This document shows, piece by piece, positions 32,024-40,141 of a stretch of DNA of 43,282 nucleotides. Source of the stretch: DATAES01 sp036493595. Its GTDB lineage: Bacteria; Actinomycetota; Acidimicrobiia; Acidimicrobiales; JACDCH01. A program made the translations under genes and the position numbers. The notes beneath the pieces are model-generated. The model saw only the letters and a program-made list of their open reading frames with translations, was not told the origin of the DNA and made no database searches. Numbering within the stretch: the first letter of the stretch is position 1; every line of letters starts with the position of its first letter. The stretch spans positions 1 to 43,282 of the forward strand of contig DASXPN010000016.1 in the NCBI GenBank assembly GCA_036493595.1. Reading direction: 5' to 3'.

Positions 32024-32770
32024 TCACATCGGCGGCAACAGCTCCGACCATCGGTCGACCACGCTCGTGTCGCCGATGACTTCGACGCTCACATCAGCGG
32101 GCGCCGCCCGTCCCCACATCACGAGCAGCAGCCCTTCGGCCGGACCCCGCACGGCCACATCGGCCTTGACGTGCTCGCGCGTCAATGTGCGTTCGCCGGG
32201 CGCGGGTAGCTGTAGCAACCACTCGCCCTCGGTATCGGTGCAGTGCACGTGAATCGACGGACCCGCCGGAGCTGAGTGCAGTTGCCGCGTGACGCCCGCG
32301 AACACGTCGAGGTACTCGTCGATGCCGTCCGACGCGACAGGTGGGTCCATTGCGGCGCCGCTGATACCGGCGCCGAGCTCGGCGTCCCAACGGTGGACAA
32401 GCGTCTCTTGCGCCATGCGCCGCTCCCAGAATCCCACCGTTCGTCCATCGGGCCACCACGACCAACACTCATCGTCGGCACCTGCGGCCCGCAGCGTGCG
32501 CACGAGGGTCGACGTGCCTTCGGCGATCCAATCCGCGAGCTCCGCCCCTTCGCCCTCGGGCACGGTGAGCGTCTTGAAGCGACCGAAGTCGGCCGTCGGC
32601 CGATCGCTCACCACCTGCGCGACGACGTGGTGCACGGAGCCGACGTGTCGGGCGCACGTCGCGACCGTCCACTTGTCAGACCAGCGAATCCGACTGCTGG
32701 GGTTTGCCCGCAGTGCTTCGACGAGACGCGCGCTCTGCGTCTCGATCACACCGGTTTGGTCGACGGTCAC
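32024..32770 (-). CDS. Mycothiol-dependent maleylpyruvate isomerase-family protein
   Basis: 248 aa. N-terminal DinB-type four-helix bundle: WTVATCARHVGSVHHVVAQV and RRMAQETLVHRWDAELGAG, whose His and Glu residues form the metal site, then a C-terminal MDMPI domain with the ADVAVRGPAEGLLLVMWGR stretch. It probably uses mycothiol as a cofactor; the substrate is unknown. GTG at 32770 with TACCGT 7 bases upstream (32778-32783) in an 18-base gap, so it seems to have its own leaderless promoter. Convergent with the phosphotransferase. Confidence 0.9.
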   Translation of the reverse strand: MTVDQTGVIETQSARLVEALRANPSSRIRWSDKWTVATCARHVGSVHHVVAQVVSDRPTADFGRFKTLTVPEGEGAELADWIAEGTSTLVRTLRAAGADDECWSWWPDGRTVGFWERRMAQETLVHRWDAELGAGISGAAMDPPVASDGIDEYLDVFAGVTRQLHSAPAGPSIHVHCTDTEGEWLLQLPAPGERTLTREHVKADVAVRGPAEGLLLVMWGRAAPADVSVEVIGDTSVVDRWSELLPPM

Positions 32771-32777
32771 CGCTCGA

Positions 32778-32783
32778 ACGGTA
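32778..32783 (-). promoter_or_regulatory. -10-like box TACCGT, probable leaderless start at 32770
   Basis: Minus-strand TACCGT is 7 bases from the GTG. It sits within the 18-base gap behind the monooxygenase stop codon, so this gene may be transcribed separately. Confidence 0.4.
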
Positions 32784-32788
32784 ATCAG

Positions 32789-34036
32789 TTACACGGTGTC
32801 GAGGGGAGCTGCGTCGAGAAAGGCCGCCAGCTCGACGATGAGCTCTTGCGCATCGGCGTTGGCACCGTCGATGAAGCTGGACTTGCGTCGGCGAAGGAAC
32901 GGCGCGCCGATCACATACATCCCCGGTGATTCGACGACGCCGCCGTCGTGCCGGAGCATCCCCTTGGGGTCGACCACGTCGATGTCGAGCCACGAATAGT
33001 CGGGGCGGAAGCCGGTCGCCCAGATGATGGTCTGGATGGGTCCGTTGGTGAGATCCAAGCCGAGCGTCGGCGGGTCGGGCACGATCGTCGGCGCGAATCG
33101 GTACGGCGGCGGAACAGAGTCGTCCGTCCCCGTCGCGGTCGCCCACTCGTCGATGGTGTCGAGCAGGCGGCCGAGCTTCAGGTCAGCGAGCTCGCACTTG
33201 TTGCGCAACGAGCCGGAGAACTGCGCGCGACCGTCGCGGATGCCAGCCAGACGACCGACGAGTTGCACGCCGATGGCGGTGAGTGAGTTGAGGTCGAACG
33301 TCGTACGTTCGGGTGAGCCACCGATCTGCATCGACGGCACGCGGCGCGCCCGCACGATGTCGTCGACCTCGTCGTAGCGTTCGTCGAGCACACCGGCCGC
33401 ATCCATCCACCAGTGGATGTCTCGATCCCGGTACTCGCGCGGTCCACGTACGTGCTCGCCGACGGCGAGCGTCACGGGCCGGCCCGAGAGTTGGATCTCG
33501 TGCGCGATCTGTACGCCGGTCGCTGACGCACCGACGATGAGCACTCCACCGCCGCTGAGGTCGTTCGGATTGCGGTAGTCCATCGGCGTCATGGTCCTGA
33601 TGGACGCGGGCACGCCGTCGGACACGGCTGGCACGCGGGGCACGTTGAACGCGCCCGTCGCGAGCACGACTGTCCGACAGTCCCATTCGTCTTGGTCGGT
33701 CGTGATCCGGTAGCCGTCGTCGGTCCGGCGAACGGACGTCACCGTGGTGCCCGTTCGCACGGGTGCCGCGCTCTCCTTGGCATACCCGGCGACGAACTCG
33801 ATGACCTCTGGCATCGTCATGAAGCCATCGGGGTCGTCGCCCTGGTATTCGTAGCCGGGAAGCCGGCACTGCCAGTTGGGGGTGAGGAGCCGGAGCGAGT
33901 CCCATCGCTCCGTGCGCCACGAGTTGGCGACCTCACCCCGTTCGAGGACGACATGGTCGATGGACCGGTCGCCGAGGAGGCGGCTCATGGCGAGACCGCC
34001 ATGGCCCGCCCCGATCACGACGGTTGTAGTGCGCAC
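32789..34036 (-). CDS. FAD/NAD(P)H-dependent flavoprotein monooxygenase
   Basis: 415 aa. Two dinucleotide-binding motifs: VVIGAGHGGLAMSRLLGD (FAD, about 6-23) and VLIVGASATGVQIAHEI (NADPH, about 166-182). NSWRTERWDSLRLLTPNWQ and the late TIIWATGFRPDYSWL are hallmarks of the FMO/Baeyer-Villiger-like group of actinobacteria. It probably inserts oxygen into a small organic substrate. GTG at 34036 with GAGGG upstream. On the same strand as the OsmC gene, 30 bases downstream of it. Confidence 0.9.
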   Translation of the reverse strand: MRTTTVVIGAGHGGLAMSRLLGDRSIDHVVLERGEVANSWRTERWDSLRLLTPNWQCRLPGYEYQGDDPDGFMTMPEVIEFVAGYAKESAAPVRTGTTVTSVRRTDDGYRITTDQDEWDCRTVVLATGAFNVPRVPAVSDGVPASIRTMTPMDYRNPNDLSGGGVLIVGASATGVQIAHEIQLSGRPVTLAVGEHVRGPREYRDRDIHWWMDAAGVLDERYDEVDDIVRARRVPSMQIGGSPERTTFDLNSLTAIGVQLVGRLAGIRDGRAQFSGSLRNKCELADLKLGRLLDTIDEWATATGTDDSVPPPYRFAPTIVPDPPTLGLDLTNGPIQTIIWATGFRPDYSWLDIDVVDPKGMLRHDGGVVESPGMYVIGAPFLRRRKSSFIDGANADAQELIVELAAFLDAAPLDTV

Positions 34037-34066
34037 TGGAGCCGCCCTCGCTCGCGATGCCCGAGG

Positions 34067-34627
34067 TCAGCGGACCTCGACGCGGATGTCCGTCGGGTTC
34101 GTGATGACGTCGTACACAGCCGAACGCTTCTGCGACTGTGCAACGAGCGCCTTGATCTCGTCGGGCGTCGCGTCGGCATCGATGTCATAGGTGACCGTGA
34201 TGCCGCTGAAGCCGTTGCGGACGTCGCTGTCGACACCGAGGATGCCCCGTACATCCATCGCACCCTCGATCGTGGCCGAGACCTTGCGGAGCTGGATCTC
34301 GCGGTTCTGCGCGACGGCGGCGATGCCTGCCGTCAGGCATCCGGCCAGGCCCACGAGCACGTACTCGACCGGCGTGGCGCCATTGTCCTCCGACGCGAAG
34401 ATCTCGGGATGATCGACGTCGAAGGAGTAGTGGGTGCGGTGCATCTGCTCCTCGCCGAGGCCGAAGAAGCCGTCGACCGTCGAGTTGCTGTGCGTCCCGT
34501 TCTTCCACTCACAGGTGGCTCGCCAGTTGAACTTGGCGGCCTCGGGCGCCGAGGTCAACGCCTCTCGGGCTCCGAGTAGCGCCTCGACGTTGACGCCGTT
34601 GTTGACAGGGGTTTCCGTAGCGGTCAT
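34067..34627 (-). CDS. OsmC-family protein
   Basis: 186 aa. OsmC/Ohr fold: AGCLTAGIAAVAQNREIQL with the second catalytic Cys at about 104 and the central helix, then VSATIEGAMDVRGILG and a C-terminal FSGITVTYDIDADATPDE with helix. Ohr-type enzymes reduce organic hydroperoxides with two Cys; a second Cys is present at ATCEWKNG (about 41), but its alignment is uncertain. ATG at 34627 with AAGGAG upstream. 34628-34855 behind it is non-coding as far as I can see. Confidence 0.87.
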   Translation of the reverse strand: MTATETPVNNGVNVEALLGAREALTSAPEAAKFNWRATCEWKNGTHSNSTVDGFFGLGEEQMHRTHYSFDVDHPEIFASEDNGATPVEYVLVGLAGCLTAGIAAVAQNREIQLRKVSATIEGAMDVRGILGVDSDVRNGFSGITVTYDIDADATPDEIKALVAQSQKRSAVYDVITNPTDIRVEVR

Positions 34628-34855
34628 TGGCCCACTCCTTGATCGGTTTCCCGCTCAGGTAACCCCTCGCGGGATCCGGCGCCGCCTCAGTTCAACGCGA
34701 CCGACCGCTCATCAGTCGCGCCCGCATGAGGTCCACCCCGGATCAGTGCTGCATGCAGGTTTCGGGGAGGAAGCTACTCGTCTCGTCGTCAAGTTGTTCC
34801 AGAAACGTGCTCGGGTGACCAATGGCACGCGGTCGCGTGATCGCGACACAGGGAT
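34628..34855. other. Non-coding gap between the OsmC and AhpD-like genes
   Basis: 228 bases with the OsmC Shine-Dalgarno at its left end. I see no convincing gene, hairpin or operator in the rest. Confidence 0.6.
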
Positions 34856-35446
34856 CTACGACTCGGCGATCGGGCGCCCGACGACCATCTGATCCCGAAC
34901 TTCAGGGTCGAACGTCTTGCCCAGCGGCGCGTCTGCCTGCACTCCGAGCGCGTCGAGGACTTTGGTGAAGAACGCGCGGGCCGCGGCGGCGAGAACGACG
35001 TCGGTGATGTCGGACTCGCTGAGGCCGTGCTCGCGCAGCTCTTGCACATCGGCGACGGTGATCAACGATGCGTCTCGCGCGACCTGTGTCGCGAACTTGA
35101 TCACGGCACGATCAGCCGCGTCGAGGTTCGCGCCAGTCGGATCGGCGGCGATGGCGAGCGTCAGCGACTCCTCGTCGCACTCGTCACGCAGGAACTTGCT
35201 GTGGGCCACCAGGCAATACGTGGACCGGTACGCACGTGCGGCGGCGATGGTGGCGAGCTCGAAGCGTCGACGCTCCATGTGTGATCGCACCGCTTTGTCG
35301 AGTGCACCCCACGCCGTGGCGACGTCGGCGTGCCGTGCGAAGGCGGGCGCGTAGTTCGGCAGGTAACCCCACGAGCCGCGCTGCCTCTCGTACCACTCGG
35401 CGACGTCGTCATCGACCGCGGACTCGTCTGGCACTTCGATGAACAT
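34856..35446 (-). CDS. AhpD/carboxymuconolactone-decarboxylase-fold peroxidase-related protein
   Basis: 196 aa. CMD fold helices: RRRFELATIAAARAYRSTYC then LVAHSKFLRDE (about 59-88), followed by DRAVIKFATQVARDASLI and SESDITDVVLAAAARAFFTK. In AhpD the site is C-x-x-C-x3-H; here it reads Ser75-x-x-Cys78-x3-His82, so the first Cys is missing and disulfide peroxidase chemistry is unlikely or altered. ATG at 35446 is preceded by AGAGGAG; the same frame stays open far upstream but runs antisense to the P450 gene. Divergent from the P450. Confidence 0.88.
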   Translation of the reverse strand: MFIEVPDESAVDDDVAEWYERQRGSWGYLPNYAPAFARHADVATAWGALDKAVRSHMERRRFELATIAAARAYRSTYCLVAHSKFLRDECDEESLTLAIAADPTGANLDAADRAVIKFATQVARDASLITVADVQELREHGLSESDITDVVLAAAARAFFTKVLDALGVQADAPLGKTFDPEVRDQMVVGRPIAES

Positions 35447-35512
35447 CGCTCGCTCCTCTTCCACCCGGATTTCGATGCTCCCTGCCCTAGGCTGCCGCAC
35501 GGGAGGACGCCA

Positions 35513-36757
35513 GTGACGACGACAGATGCACTGGGAGCGTGGGGAGCCTACGACCGCGACGACCCGTTTCCGCTGTTCGCGGAGGTCCTGAAGGAGGGTC
35601 CGGTGCACGCGGTCACGCTGGCCGACGGCCACGACGCCTGGCTCGTCGTCGGCTACGAGGAAGCCCGCGTTGCCCTCAACGATCCTCGGTTCTCGAAGGA
35701 CATGCACGCCGCGTTGGCAACCGGCTCCGGCGTTGTTGCGGAAGGCTTGCCGGGGCCGGCATTCGCGCGCCACATGCTCAGCGTCGACCCGCCCGATCAC
35801 AGCCGGCTGCGCCGACTCGTGTCGGCCGCGTTCACGCCGCGTCGCGTCGAGCAGCTTCGTCCCCGCGTCGCGGCCATCGTGGACGACCTCCTCGATGACA
35901 TAGCTGGCGCCGGGCCCGAGGCGCGGGTCGATTTCGTGACTGCGTTCGCATTCCCGCTGCCGTTCACCGTCATCTGCGAACTGCTCGGCGTTCCCGAACC
36001 GGACCGCGCTGACTTGGGTAGGGGACTCACCGCGCTGCTCGTCCCTACTTCGACTGACGCCGAGTACGCGCATGCGAAGGCTGCGTCCGACGCAGTCGTC
36101 GCGATGCTCGAGGCACTGGTCGAAGCGAAGCAGCGCGCACCGGGCGACGATCTCGTGAGCGGGCTCATCAGCGCCCGCGATGGTGACGAGCGGCTCAACA
36201 CGCAAGAGCTGCTCTCCACGATCTTCCAGTTGATCGTGGCGGGACACGACACGACCGCCAGCCTCATCGGCAACGGTCTCGTTGCCCTGCTCCGATACCC
36301 GGAACAGCTGGACGAGCTTCGCTCCGATCCCGATCGGCTCGCGGTCGCGGTCGAGGAGCTCCTCCGCTACGACGCGCCCGTTCCCCACTCCACGTTCCGT
36401 TACGCAATCGCACCGGTGGAGACCGGGGGCGTGACGATCCCCGTCGGCGCGCAAGTCATCATCTGCTTGGCGGCTGCCAATCGGGACACCGAGCAGTACG
36501 CGGAACCCGATGCGCTCGACATCGATCGAACCGAGAGCCGTCACCTCGCGTTCGGTCACGGAGTCCATCACTGTCTCGGCGCTCCACTCGCTCGCATGGA
36601 AGGTCACCTCGCATTCGGGTCGTTGCTGCGCCGCTTCCCCGAGCTTCAGCTCGCGGTCCCGTCCGAGGAACTGCACTGGGGCCACGGCGACGGACTCGTG
36701 CTGCGCGGTCTGTCGGAGCTGCCGATCATCCCCGGCCCGGCCCTGCCGAGGAACTGA
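35513..36757 (+). CDS. Cytochrome P450 (CYP107-like)
   Basis: 414 aa. Heme loop FGHGVHHCLGAPLARME with Cys354; I-helix LIVAGHDTTASLIG with the normal AGxDT; ExxR in EELLRY (about 285-290). SVDPPDHSRLRRLVSAAFTP is the typical bacterial substrate-access segment. CYP107-type enzymes often modify macrolides or fatty acids; the substrate here is unknown, and no ferredoxin gene is adjacent. GTG at 35513 with GGGAGG (35501-35506) upstream and TAGGCT (35488-35493) as a likely -10. Followed by a repeat-rich gap. Confidence 0.94.
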   Translation: MTTTDALGAWGAYDRDDPFPLFAEVLKEGPVHAVTLADGHDAWLVVGYEEARVALNDPRFSKDMHAALATGSGVVAEGLPGPAFARHMLSVDPPDHSRLRRLVSAAFTPRRVEQLRPRVAAIVDDLLDDIAGAGPEARVDFVTAFAFPLPFTVICELLGVPEPDRADLGRGLTALLVPTSTDAEYAHAKAASDAVVAMLEALVEAKQRAPGDDLVSGLISARDGDERLNTQELLSTIFQLIVAGHDTTASLIGNGLVALLRYPEQLDELRSDPDRLAVAVEELLRYDAPVPHSTFRYAIAPVETGGVTIPVGAQVIICLAAANRDTEQYAEPDALDIDRTESRHLAFGHGVHHCLGAPLARMEGHLAFGSLLRRFPELQLAVPSEELHWGHGDGLVLRGLSELPIIPGPALPRN

Positions 36758-36770
36758 GCCGCCAGGCCAC

Positions 36771-36851
36771 ACCCCGATCACCCCCGCACACCCCCGCACA
36801 CCCCCGATCACCCCCGCACACCCCCGCACACCCCCGACACACCCCCGCACA
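36771..36851. repeat. 10-bp tandem repeat (CCCCCGCACA / CCCCCGATCA), G-rich on the minus strand
   Basis: About eight 10-bp units, with a higher order of 30 bp: GATCA, GCACA, GCACA, then again. The minus strand therefore has runs of five G every 10 bases, able in principle to form G-quadruplexes. It begins 14 bases after the P450 stop and leads into the hairpin elements at 36853. Confidence 0.9.
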
Positions 36852-36852
36852 T

Positions 36853-36954
36853 TGTCGACTGAGCCACGTCTGGGCGTCGGCGAGTCGACACAGAACGAGG
36901 TTCGGCCTGATCTGGGTCGACTGAGCCACGGACGCGGAGGCTCAGTCGACCCAG
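36853..36954. repeat. Pair of related inverted repeats around GTCGACT
   Basis: Element 1: TGTCGACT (36853-36860) with AGTCGACA (36883-36890). Element 2: CTGGGTCGACTGAGCC (36912-36927) with GGCTCAGTCGACCCAG (36939-36954), a perfect 16-bp stem with an 11-base loop. Both left arms continue as GTCGACTGAGCCACG, and both right arms are followed by CAGAACGA. The stem end changes from T-A to G-C in both arms together. REP/MITE-like appearance; terminator action for the P450 gene is also possible. Confidence 0.85.
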
Positions 36955-37051
36955 AACGACACCGTGACGGGGTGAGCGAAGCAACCACTCGGCCTCTGCC
37001 GCAGCCCGGCTCGACGGGTCGTTCATGCAACGAGCAAGGCAGAGTGTCGCG
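36955..37051. other. Upstream region of the DinB-like gene
   Basis: Follows the inverted repeats; contains no confident promoter, and an alternative ATG at 37025. Together with 36758-36954 it forms the largest intergenic region of the window (294 bases). Confidence 0.5.
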
Positions 37052-37558
37052 ATGACCGAACCGATCACGTCGCTTCCCGAGGCCAAGGCGTTCGCTGAAG
37101 ACGAGGCGTCCGTCCTGCTCGGCTACTTGACCTATCACCGCGTCGTCTTGGCCAGGAAGGCAGAGGGCGTCAGCGATGACGACGCGCGTCGCGCTGCATG
37201 CGCGCCGAGCGCGCTCACGCTGCTCGGCTTGATTCGCCACATGACGGATGTGGAGCGATGGTGGTTCCGGCGCGTGCACATGGCCGAGGACGTGCCGGCG
37301 CTGTTCGAGGATGACGAGGAGTGGCGCGTCCCCCCGGATGCGACGGTCGCTGACGCGCTGGCTGCCTACTGGGACGAGATCGCCCTGATCGACGTGGTCC
37401 TCGAAGGGGCGAGCATGGACGACCGCAACCGGGGCCAACCCGACCCCGGCATGCACACCCTCCGACGCGCGGTCGTGCACATGATCGAGGAGTACGCCCG
37501 TCATTGCGGACACGCAGATCTGCTCCGCGAGGCCATCGACGGGACGACCGGTGATTGA
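37052..37558 (+). CDS. DinB/DUF664-family protein
   Basis: 168 aa. DUF664 four-helix bundle: APSALTLLGLIRHMTDVERW with WFRRVHMAEDV (about 51-81), and RRAVVHMIEEYARHCGHADL at the C-terminus. His residues in LIRHM and YARHCGH are the expected metal ligands. The role is unknown; relatives use thiol cofactors. ATG at 37052 is chosen over 37025, which lacks a Shine-Dalgarno. 36 bases before the PEP-utilizer gene, which has its own -10-like TACCGT. Confidence 0.88.
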   Translation: MTEPITSLPEAKAFAEDEASVLLGYLTYHRVVLARKAEGVSDDDARRAACAPSALTLLGLIRHMTDVERWWFRRVHMAEDVPALFEDDEEWRVPPDATVADALAAYWDEIALIDVVLEGASMDDRNRGQPDPGMHTLRRAVVHMIEEYARHCGHADLLREAIDGTTGD

Positions 37559-37594
37559 GGGCTACCGTCCCGCCCGAGCGGACGAGGAGATGAC

Positions 37595-39271
37595 ATGACC
37601 GGCGAGCACCAGTTCGATCCCCCTGGCGCGGGGATGTGGAGTCTTGACCGCAGCCATTACCCGGGTGGGACGACGCCGATCTCGGTGTGGCTGATGGAGG
37701 GGTGCCCGACGGGTATGCGCCCTGCGTTCGAAGAGATCGGCATGCCGGCCGACACGCTCGACGTGGGTTTCGTGCGCGGCTTCATGTACACGCGTTTGCG
37801 ACCGTTGATCTCGTCGGACCGGGCCACCACCAAGTTGCCGCCGACCGTGGTGTTGAAGCTCGTGGTTCGGCTGCACCCTGCGATGCGCCGGCGAGCCAAG
37901 CAGGCGGCGAGCGCGCTCGCCGCACGGCCCTGGCGGGACGTCGTGGTCGATTGGGAGACGTCGATCCGGCCGCGGCTCGAGACGACGAACCAGGAGTTGC
38001 TTGCCGTCGACGTGGAAGCGCTCGACGACCGTGATCTGGCGGCGCATCTCGAACGGCTGTTGGCGTACTGCCGTGAGAACTTCGTACAGCACTTCTATCT
38101 CCACGTCTTCGACCTCGGCCCGATCGGTCTGCTGCTCGCCGACTGCGAACGTTGGGGGATCGATCCCACGGCGGTGATCCCAGCCCTCGCCGGCGCGTCG
38201 CCCGTGACCGCGGCGCCGGCACGGATTCTCTCCGAGCTCCGCGCACTGGTGGCGTCGGCACCGAGTCGCCCGCAGACACTCGACGAGGTGCGAGCACTCT
38301 CACCCGACGCGTCCCGGCTGCTCGATCAATACTTCGAGCGCCGGGGTCGAATGATGGTCACCCGCTACGACCTCGACGGCCGAACGCTCGAAGAACAGCC
38401 CGACCTCGTGATGGCCGCGCTGCTCGACGGGTCGGATGCAACGGCCGACGAGAGCCGAGCGCAGCAGATCGCAGCCGATTTGCGGGAGCGCGTGCCGGTC
38501 GAAGAGCGCGCCGCGTTCGACGAACGCTTGGACGATGCGAGGTCGACGATGGACCTCCGTGACGACAACGGCCCCAACTTGGTCGAGTTGCCCGTCGGCA
38601 TCTTGCGCCACGCGCTGCTGGAAGCAGGACGTCGCGCCATCAGCTCGGGCCGCACAAACGACCCGACGCTCGTGTTCGAACTTCGACCCGACGAGGTCAC
38701 TCCGTTCGTACTCGGAGCCGCCGACCCTGACCAGAACGAGCTCACTGCCCGCGCCGAACAGCGCCATGCCGACGCTCGCCTCACGCCGCCGGCGACGCTC
38801 GGACCCATCGAGGTGAGCCCGCCCCTTGCTGTACTCGCCCCGTCGCACCAACGATTCGTCGGTGCAGTGCAGAGCGTCCTCGTCCACATGGGGATGACCA
38901 GCGTCGATCAAGCACCCAAGAGCCGGCTACAAGGTGCTGGTATCGGCACCGAGTCCTACCGAGGTCGAGCCCGCGTGGCCCATACGCCGGAAGACGCGCT
39001 CGACACCATGGATCCCGGCGACGTGCTGGTCGTGCGGTTCACGACGCCGGCATACAACACCGTGCTCGCCTTCGCCGGCGCGATCGTCACGACTGAGGGC
39101 GCGCTCCTGTCACACGCGGCCGTGATGGCACGCGAACTCGGTCTGCCCGCGGTCATCGGAGCCGAAGGAGCACTCGATGACATTCCCGACGGTGCCGAAG
39201 TCGAAATCGATCCCGTCGCCGGCACCGTGAAGGTCCTCGCCGTGCACGAGGTCAGTCCAGAGAAACGCTAG
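37595..39271 (+). CDS. PEP-utilizer (phosphohistidine) domain protein lacking an ATP-grasp domain
   Basis: 558 aa. The C-terminus TTEGALLSHAAVMARELGLP (499-518) is the swivelling phosphohistidine domain of PEP synthase, PPDK and rifampin phosphotransferase, with catalytic His507. The rest (1-430) resembles the substrate-binding middle part of that group, mostly helical. There is no N-terminal ATP-grasp domain and none is in neighbouring genes, so the phosphate donor must come from another protein, or the domain has a different job. ATG at 37595 follows GAGGAG; TACCGT (37565-37570) is a probable -10. Overlaps the convergent NTF2-like gene by 4 bases. Confidence 0.87.
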   Translation: MTGEHQFDPPGAGMWSLDRSHYPGGTTPISVWLMEGCPTGMRPAFEEIGMPADTLDVGFVRGFMYTRLRPLISSDRATTKLPPTVVLKLVVRLHPAMRRRAKQAASALAARPWRDVVVDWETSIRPRLETTNQELLAVDVEALDDRDLAAHLERLLAYCRENFVQHFYLHVFDLGPIGLLLADCERWGIDPTAVIPALAGASPVTAAPARILSELRALVASAPSRPQTLDEVRALSPDASRLLDQYFERRGRMMVTRYDLDGRTLEEQPDLVMAALLDGSDATADESRAQQIAADLRERVPVEERAAFDERLDDARSTMDLRDDNGPNLVELPVGILRHALLEAGRRAISSGRTNDPTLVFELRPDEVTPFVLGAADPDQNELTARAEQRHADARLTPPATLGPIEVSPPLAVLAPSHQRFVGAVQSVLVHMGMTSVDQAPKSRLQGAGIGTESYRGRARVAHTPEDALDTMDPGDVLVVRFTTPAYNTVLAFAGAIVTTEGALLSHAAVMARELGLPAVIGAEGALDDIPDGAEVEIDPVAGTVKVLAVHEVSPEKR

Positions 39272-39639
39272 GACTGCGGCGGCACGCTCGAGTTGAAGAT
39301 GTCGTCGACGATGAGCCACGTGTCGCCCTGGCGTTGCCAGACCTCGATGTACTTGCCGTGGTCGTCGGGTGCGCCCGGGATCTGCATGTCGAACTCGCCG
39401 ACCGCGGCGCACAGGTCACCCGACTCATGCGCGGTCAACAGGTTGAACGACAGCTGTGCGCCGGTTGCGACGAAGTCCTTGACGAAACTCTCGATGGCAT
39501 CGCGACCGCTGATTGCCGGGGCTCCCGGGGGTAGCACTCGCGCGTCCGCCGAATAGATGCTGGCCACGCCCGCGGCGTCGCCTCCGTTGAAGGCGGACAA
39601 CCAGTCCCGCTCGCGCGCTTCGAAGTCCTGCTTGGCCAT
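39268..39639 (-). CDS. SnoaL/NTF2-like (DUF4440-type) protein
   Basis: 123 aa, cone-shaped NTF2 fold: WLSAFNGGDAAGVASIYSAD and ARVLPPGAPAISGRDAIESF at the N-terminus, and YIEVWQRQGDTWLIVDDIFN at the end. Such proteins are isomerases, cyclases or ligand binders; no active site can be named. ATG at 39639 with AAGGGGGG upstream. Four-base overlap with the convergent PEP-utilizer gene. Confidence 0.87.
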   Translation of the reverse strand: MAKQDFEARERDWLSAFNGGDAAGVASIYSADARVLPPGAPAISGRDAIESFVKDFVATGAQLSFNLLTAHESGDLCAAVGEFDMQIPGAPDDHGKYIEVWQRQGDTWLIVDDIFNSSVPPQS

Positions 39640-39743
39640 GTTCGACCCCCCTTGTTGGCGCCAGCGGCCCGCCGGCGCGCCGACACTACGCCGTCGTCGT
39701 AATCGTCGCTCGATGCGCCCGGACCGCCGTCTGGGCCACCTAC

Positions 39744-39749
39744 TACCGT
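39744..39749 (+). promoter_or_regulatory. -10-like box TACCGT, possible leaderless start at 39757
   Basis: TACCGT is followed by 7 bases and then an in-frame GTG at 39757. The other in-frame GTG (39748) overlaps the box itself, so 39757 is the better start for the VOC gene if this promoter is real. Confidence 0.35.
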
Positions 39750-39756
39750 GCGAGAT

Positions 39757-40140
39757 GTGCGCGTGTTCCGCGTCGCCGTGCCCACGATCGACATTGCCGC
39801 CGCGAGGCCGTTCTACGAGACGGTCCTCGACATGTCAGCGGACGACACGGTACCGAGCCGCATCTACTTCCACTGCGACGACGTAATCGTCGCCATCATC
39901 GATTGGACGGTCGAAGGCCGAGGCGAGTTCTCGCCGACGATCGAGGATCTCTACTTCAGCGTCACCGACCTCGAAGCGGCGTTCGTCCGTGCTCGGGCAG
40001 CCGGCGCAAGGATCACCTCGCCCATCGAGCAACGATCGTGGGGTGAGCGGTCCTTCTACTGCTTGGATCTCGACGGCAACCATCTGTGCTTCGTCGACGA
40101 GACGACGTTGTTCCTCGGACGCGGAGCCGCCTGGTCGTAG
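39757..40140 (+). CDS. VOC superfamily protein
   Basis: 127 aa from the GTG at 39757 (130 aa if from 39748). RVFRVAVPTIDIAAARPFYE is the first module, DLYFSVTDLEAAFVRARAAG the second, and FYCLDLDGNHLCFVDE the end with the final acidic residue. The usual first metal His is replaced by Arg/Val in the opening strand (VFRVAVP), so it may not bind metal in the normal way. The substrate is unknown. Starts near a TACCGT box without a Shine-Dalgarno; its stop is next to the end of the coiled-coil gene. Confidence 0.85.
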   Translation: MRVFRVAVPTIDIAAARPFYETVLDMSADDTVPSRIYFHCDDVIVAIIDWTVEGRGEFSPTIEDLYFSVTDLEAAFVRARAAGARITSPIEQRSWGERSFYCLDLDGNHLCFVDETTLFLGRGAAWS

Positions 40141-40141
40141 T

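Noticed and set aside
36771..36851. CRISPR array
   Set aside because: The unit is only 10 bp without unique spacers and there are no cas genes; it is a simple tandem repeat.
35447..37513. An 885-residue minus-strand frame covering the AhpD-like gene and the region under the P450
   Set aside because: Only the last 196 residues look like a protein family; the rest mirrors the P450 gene in another frame and crosses the tandem repeats.
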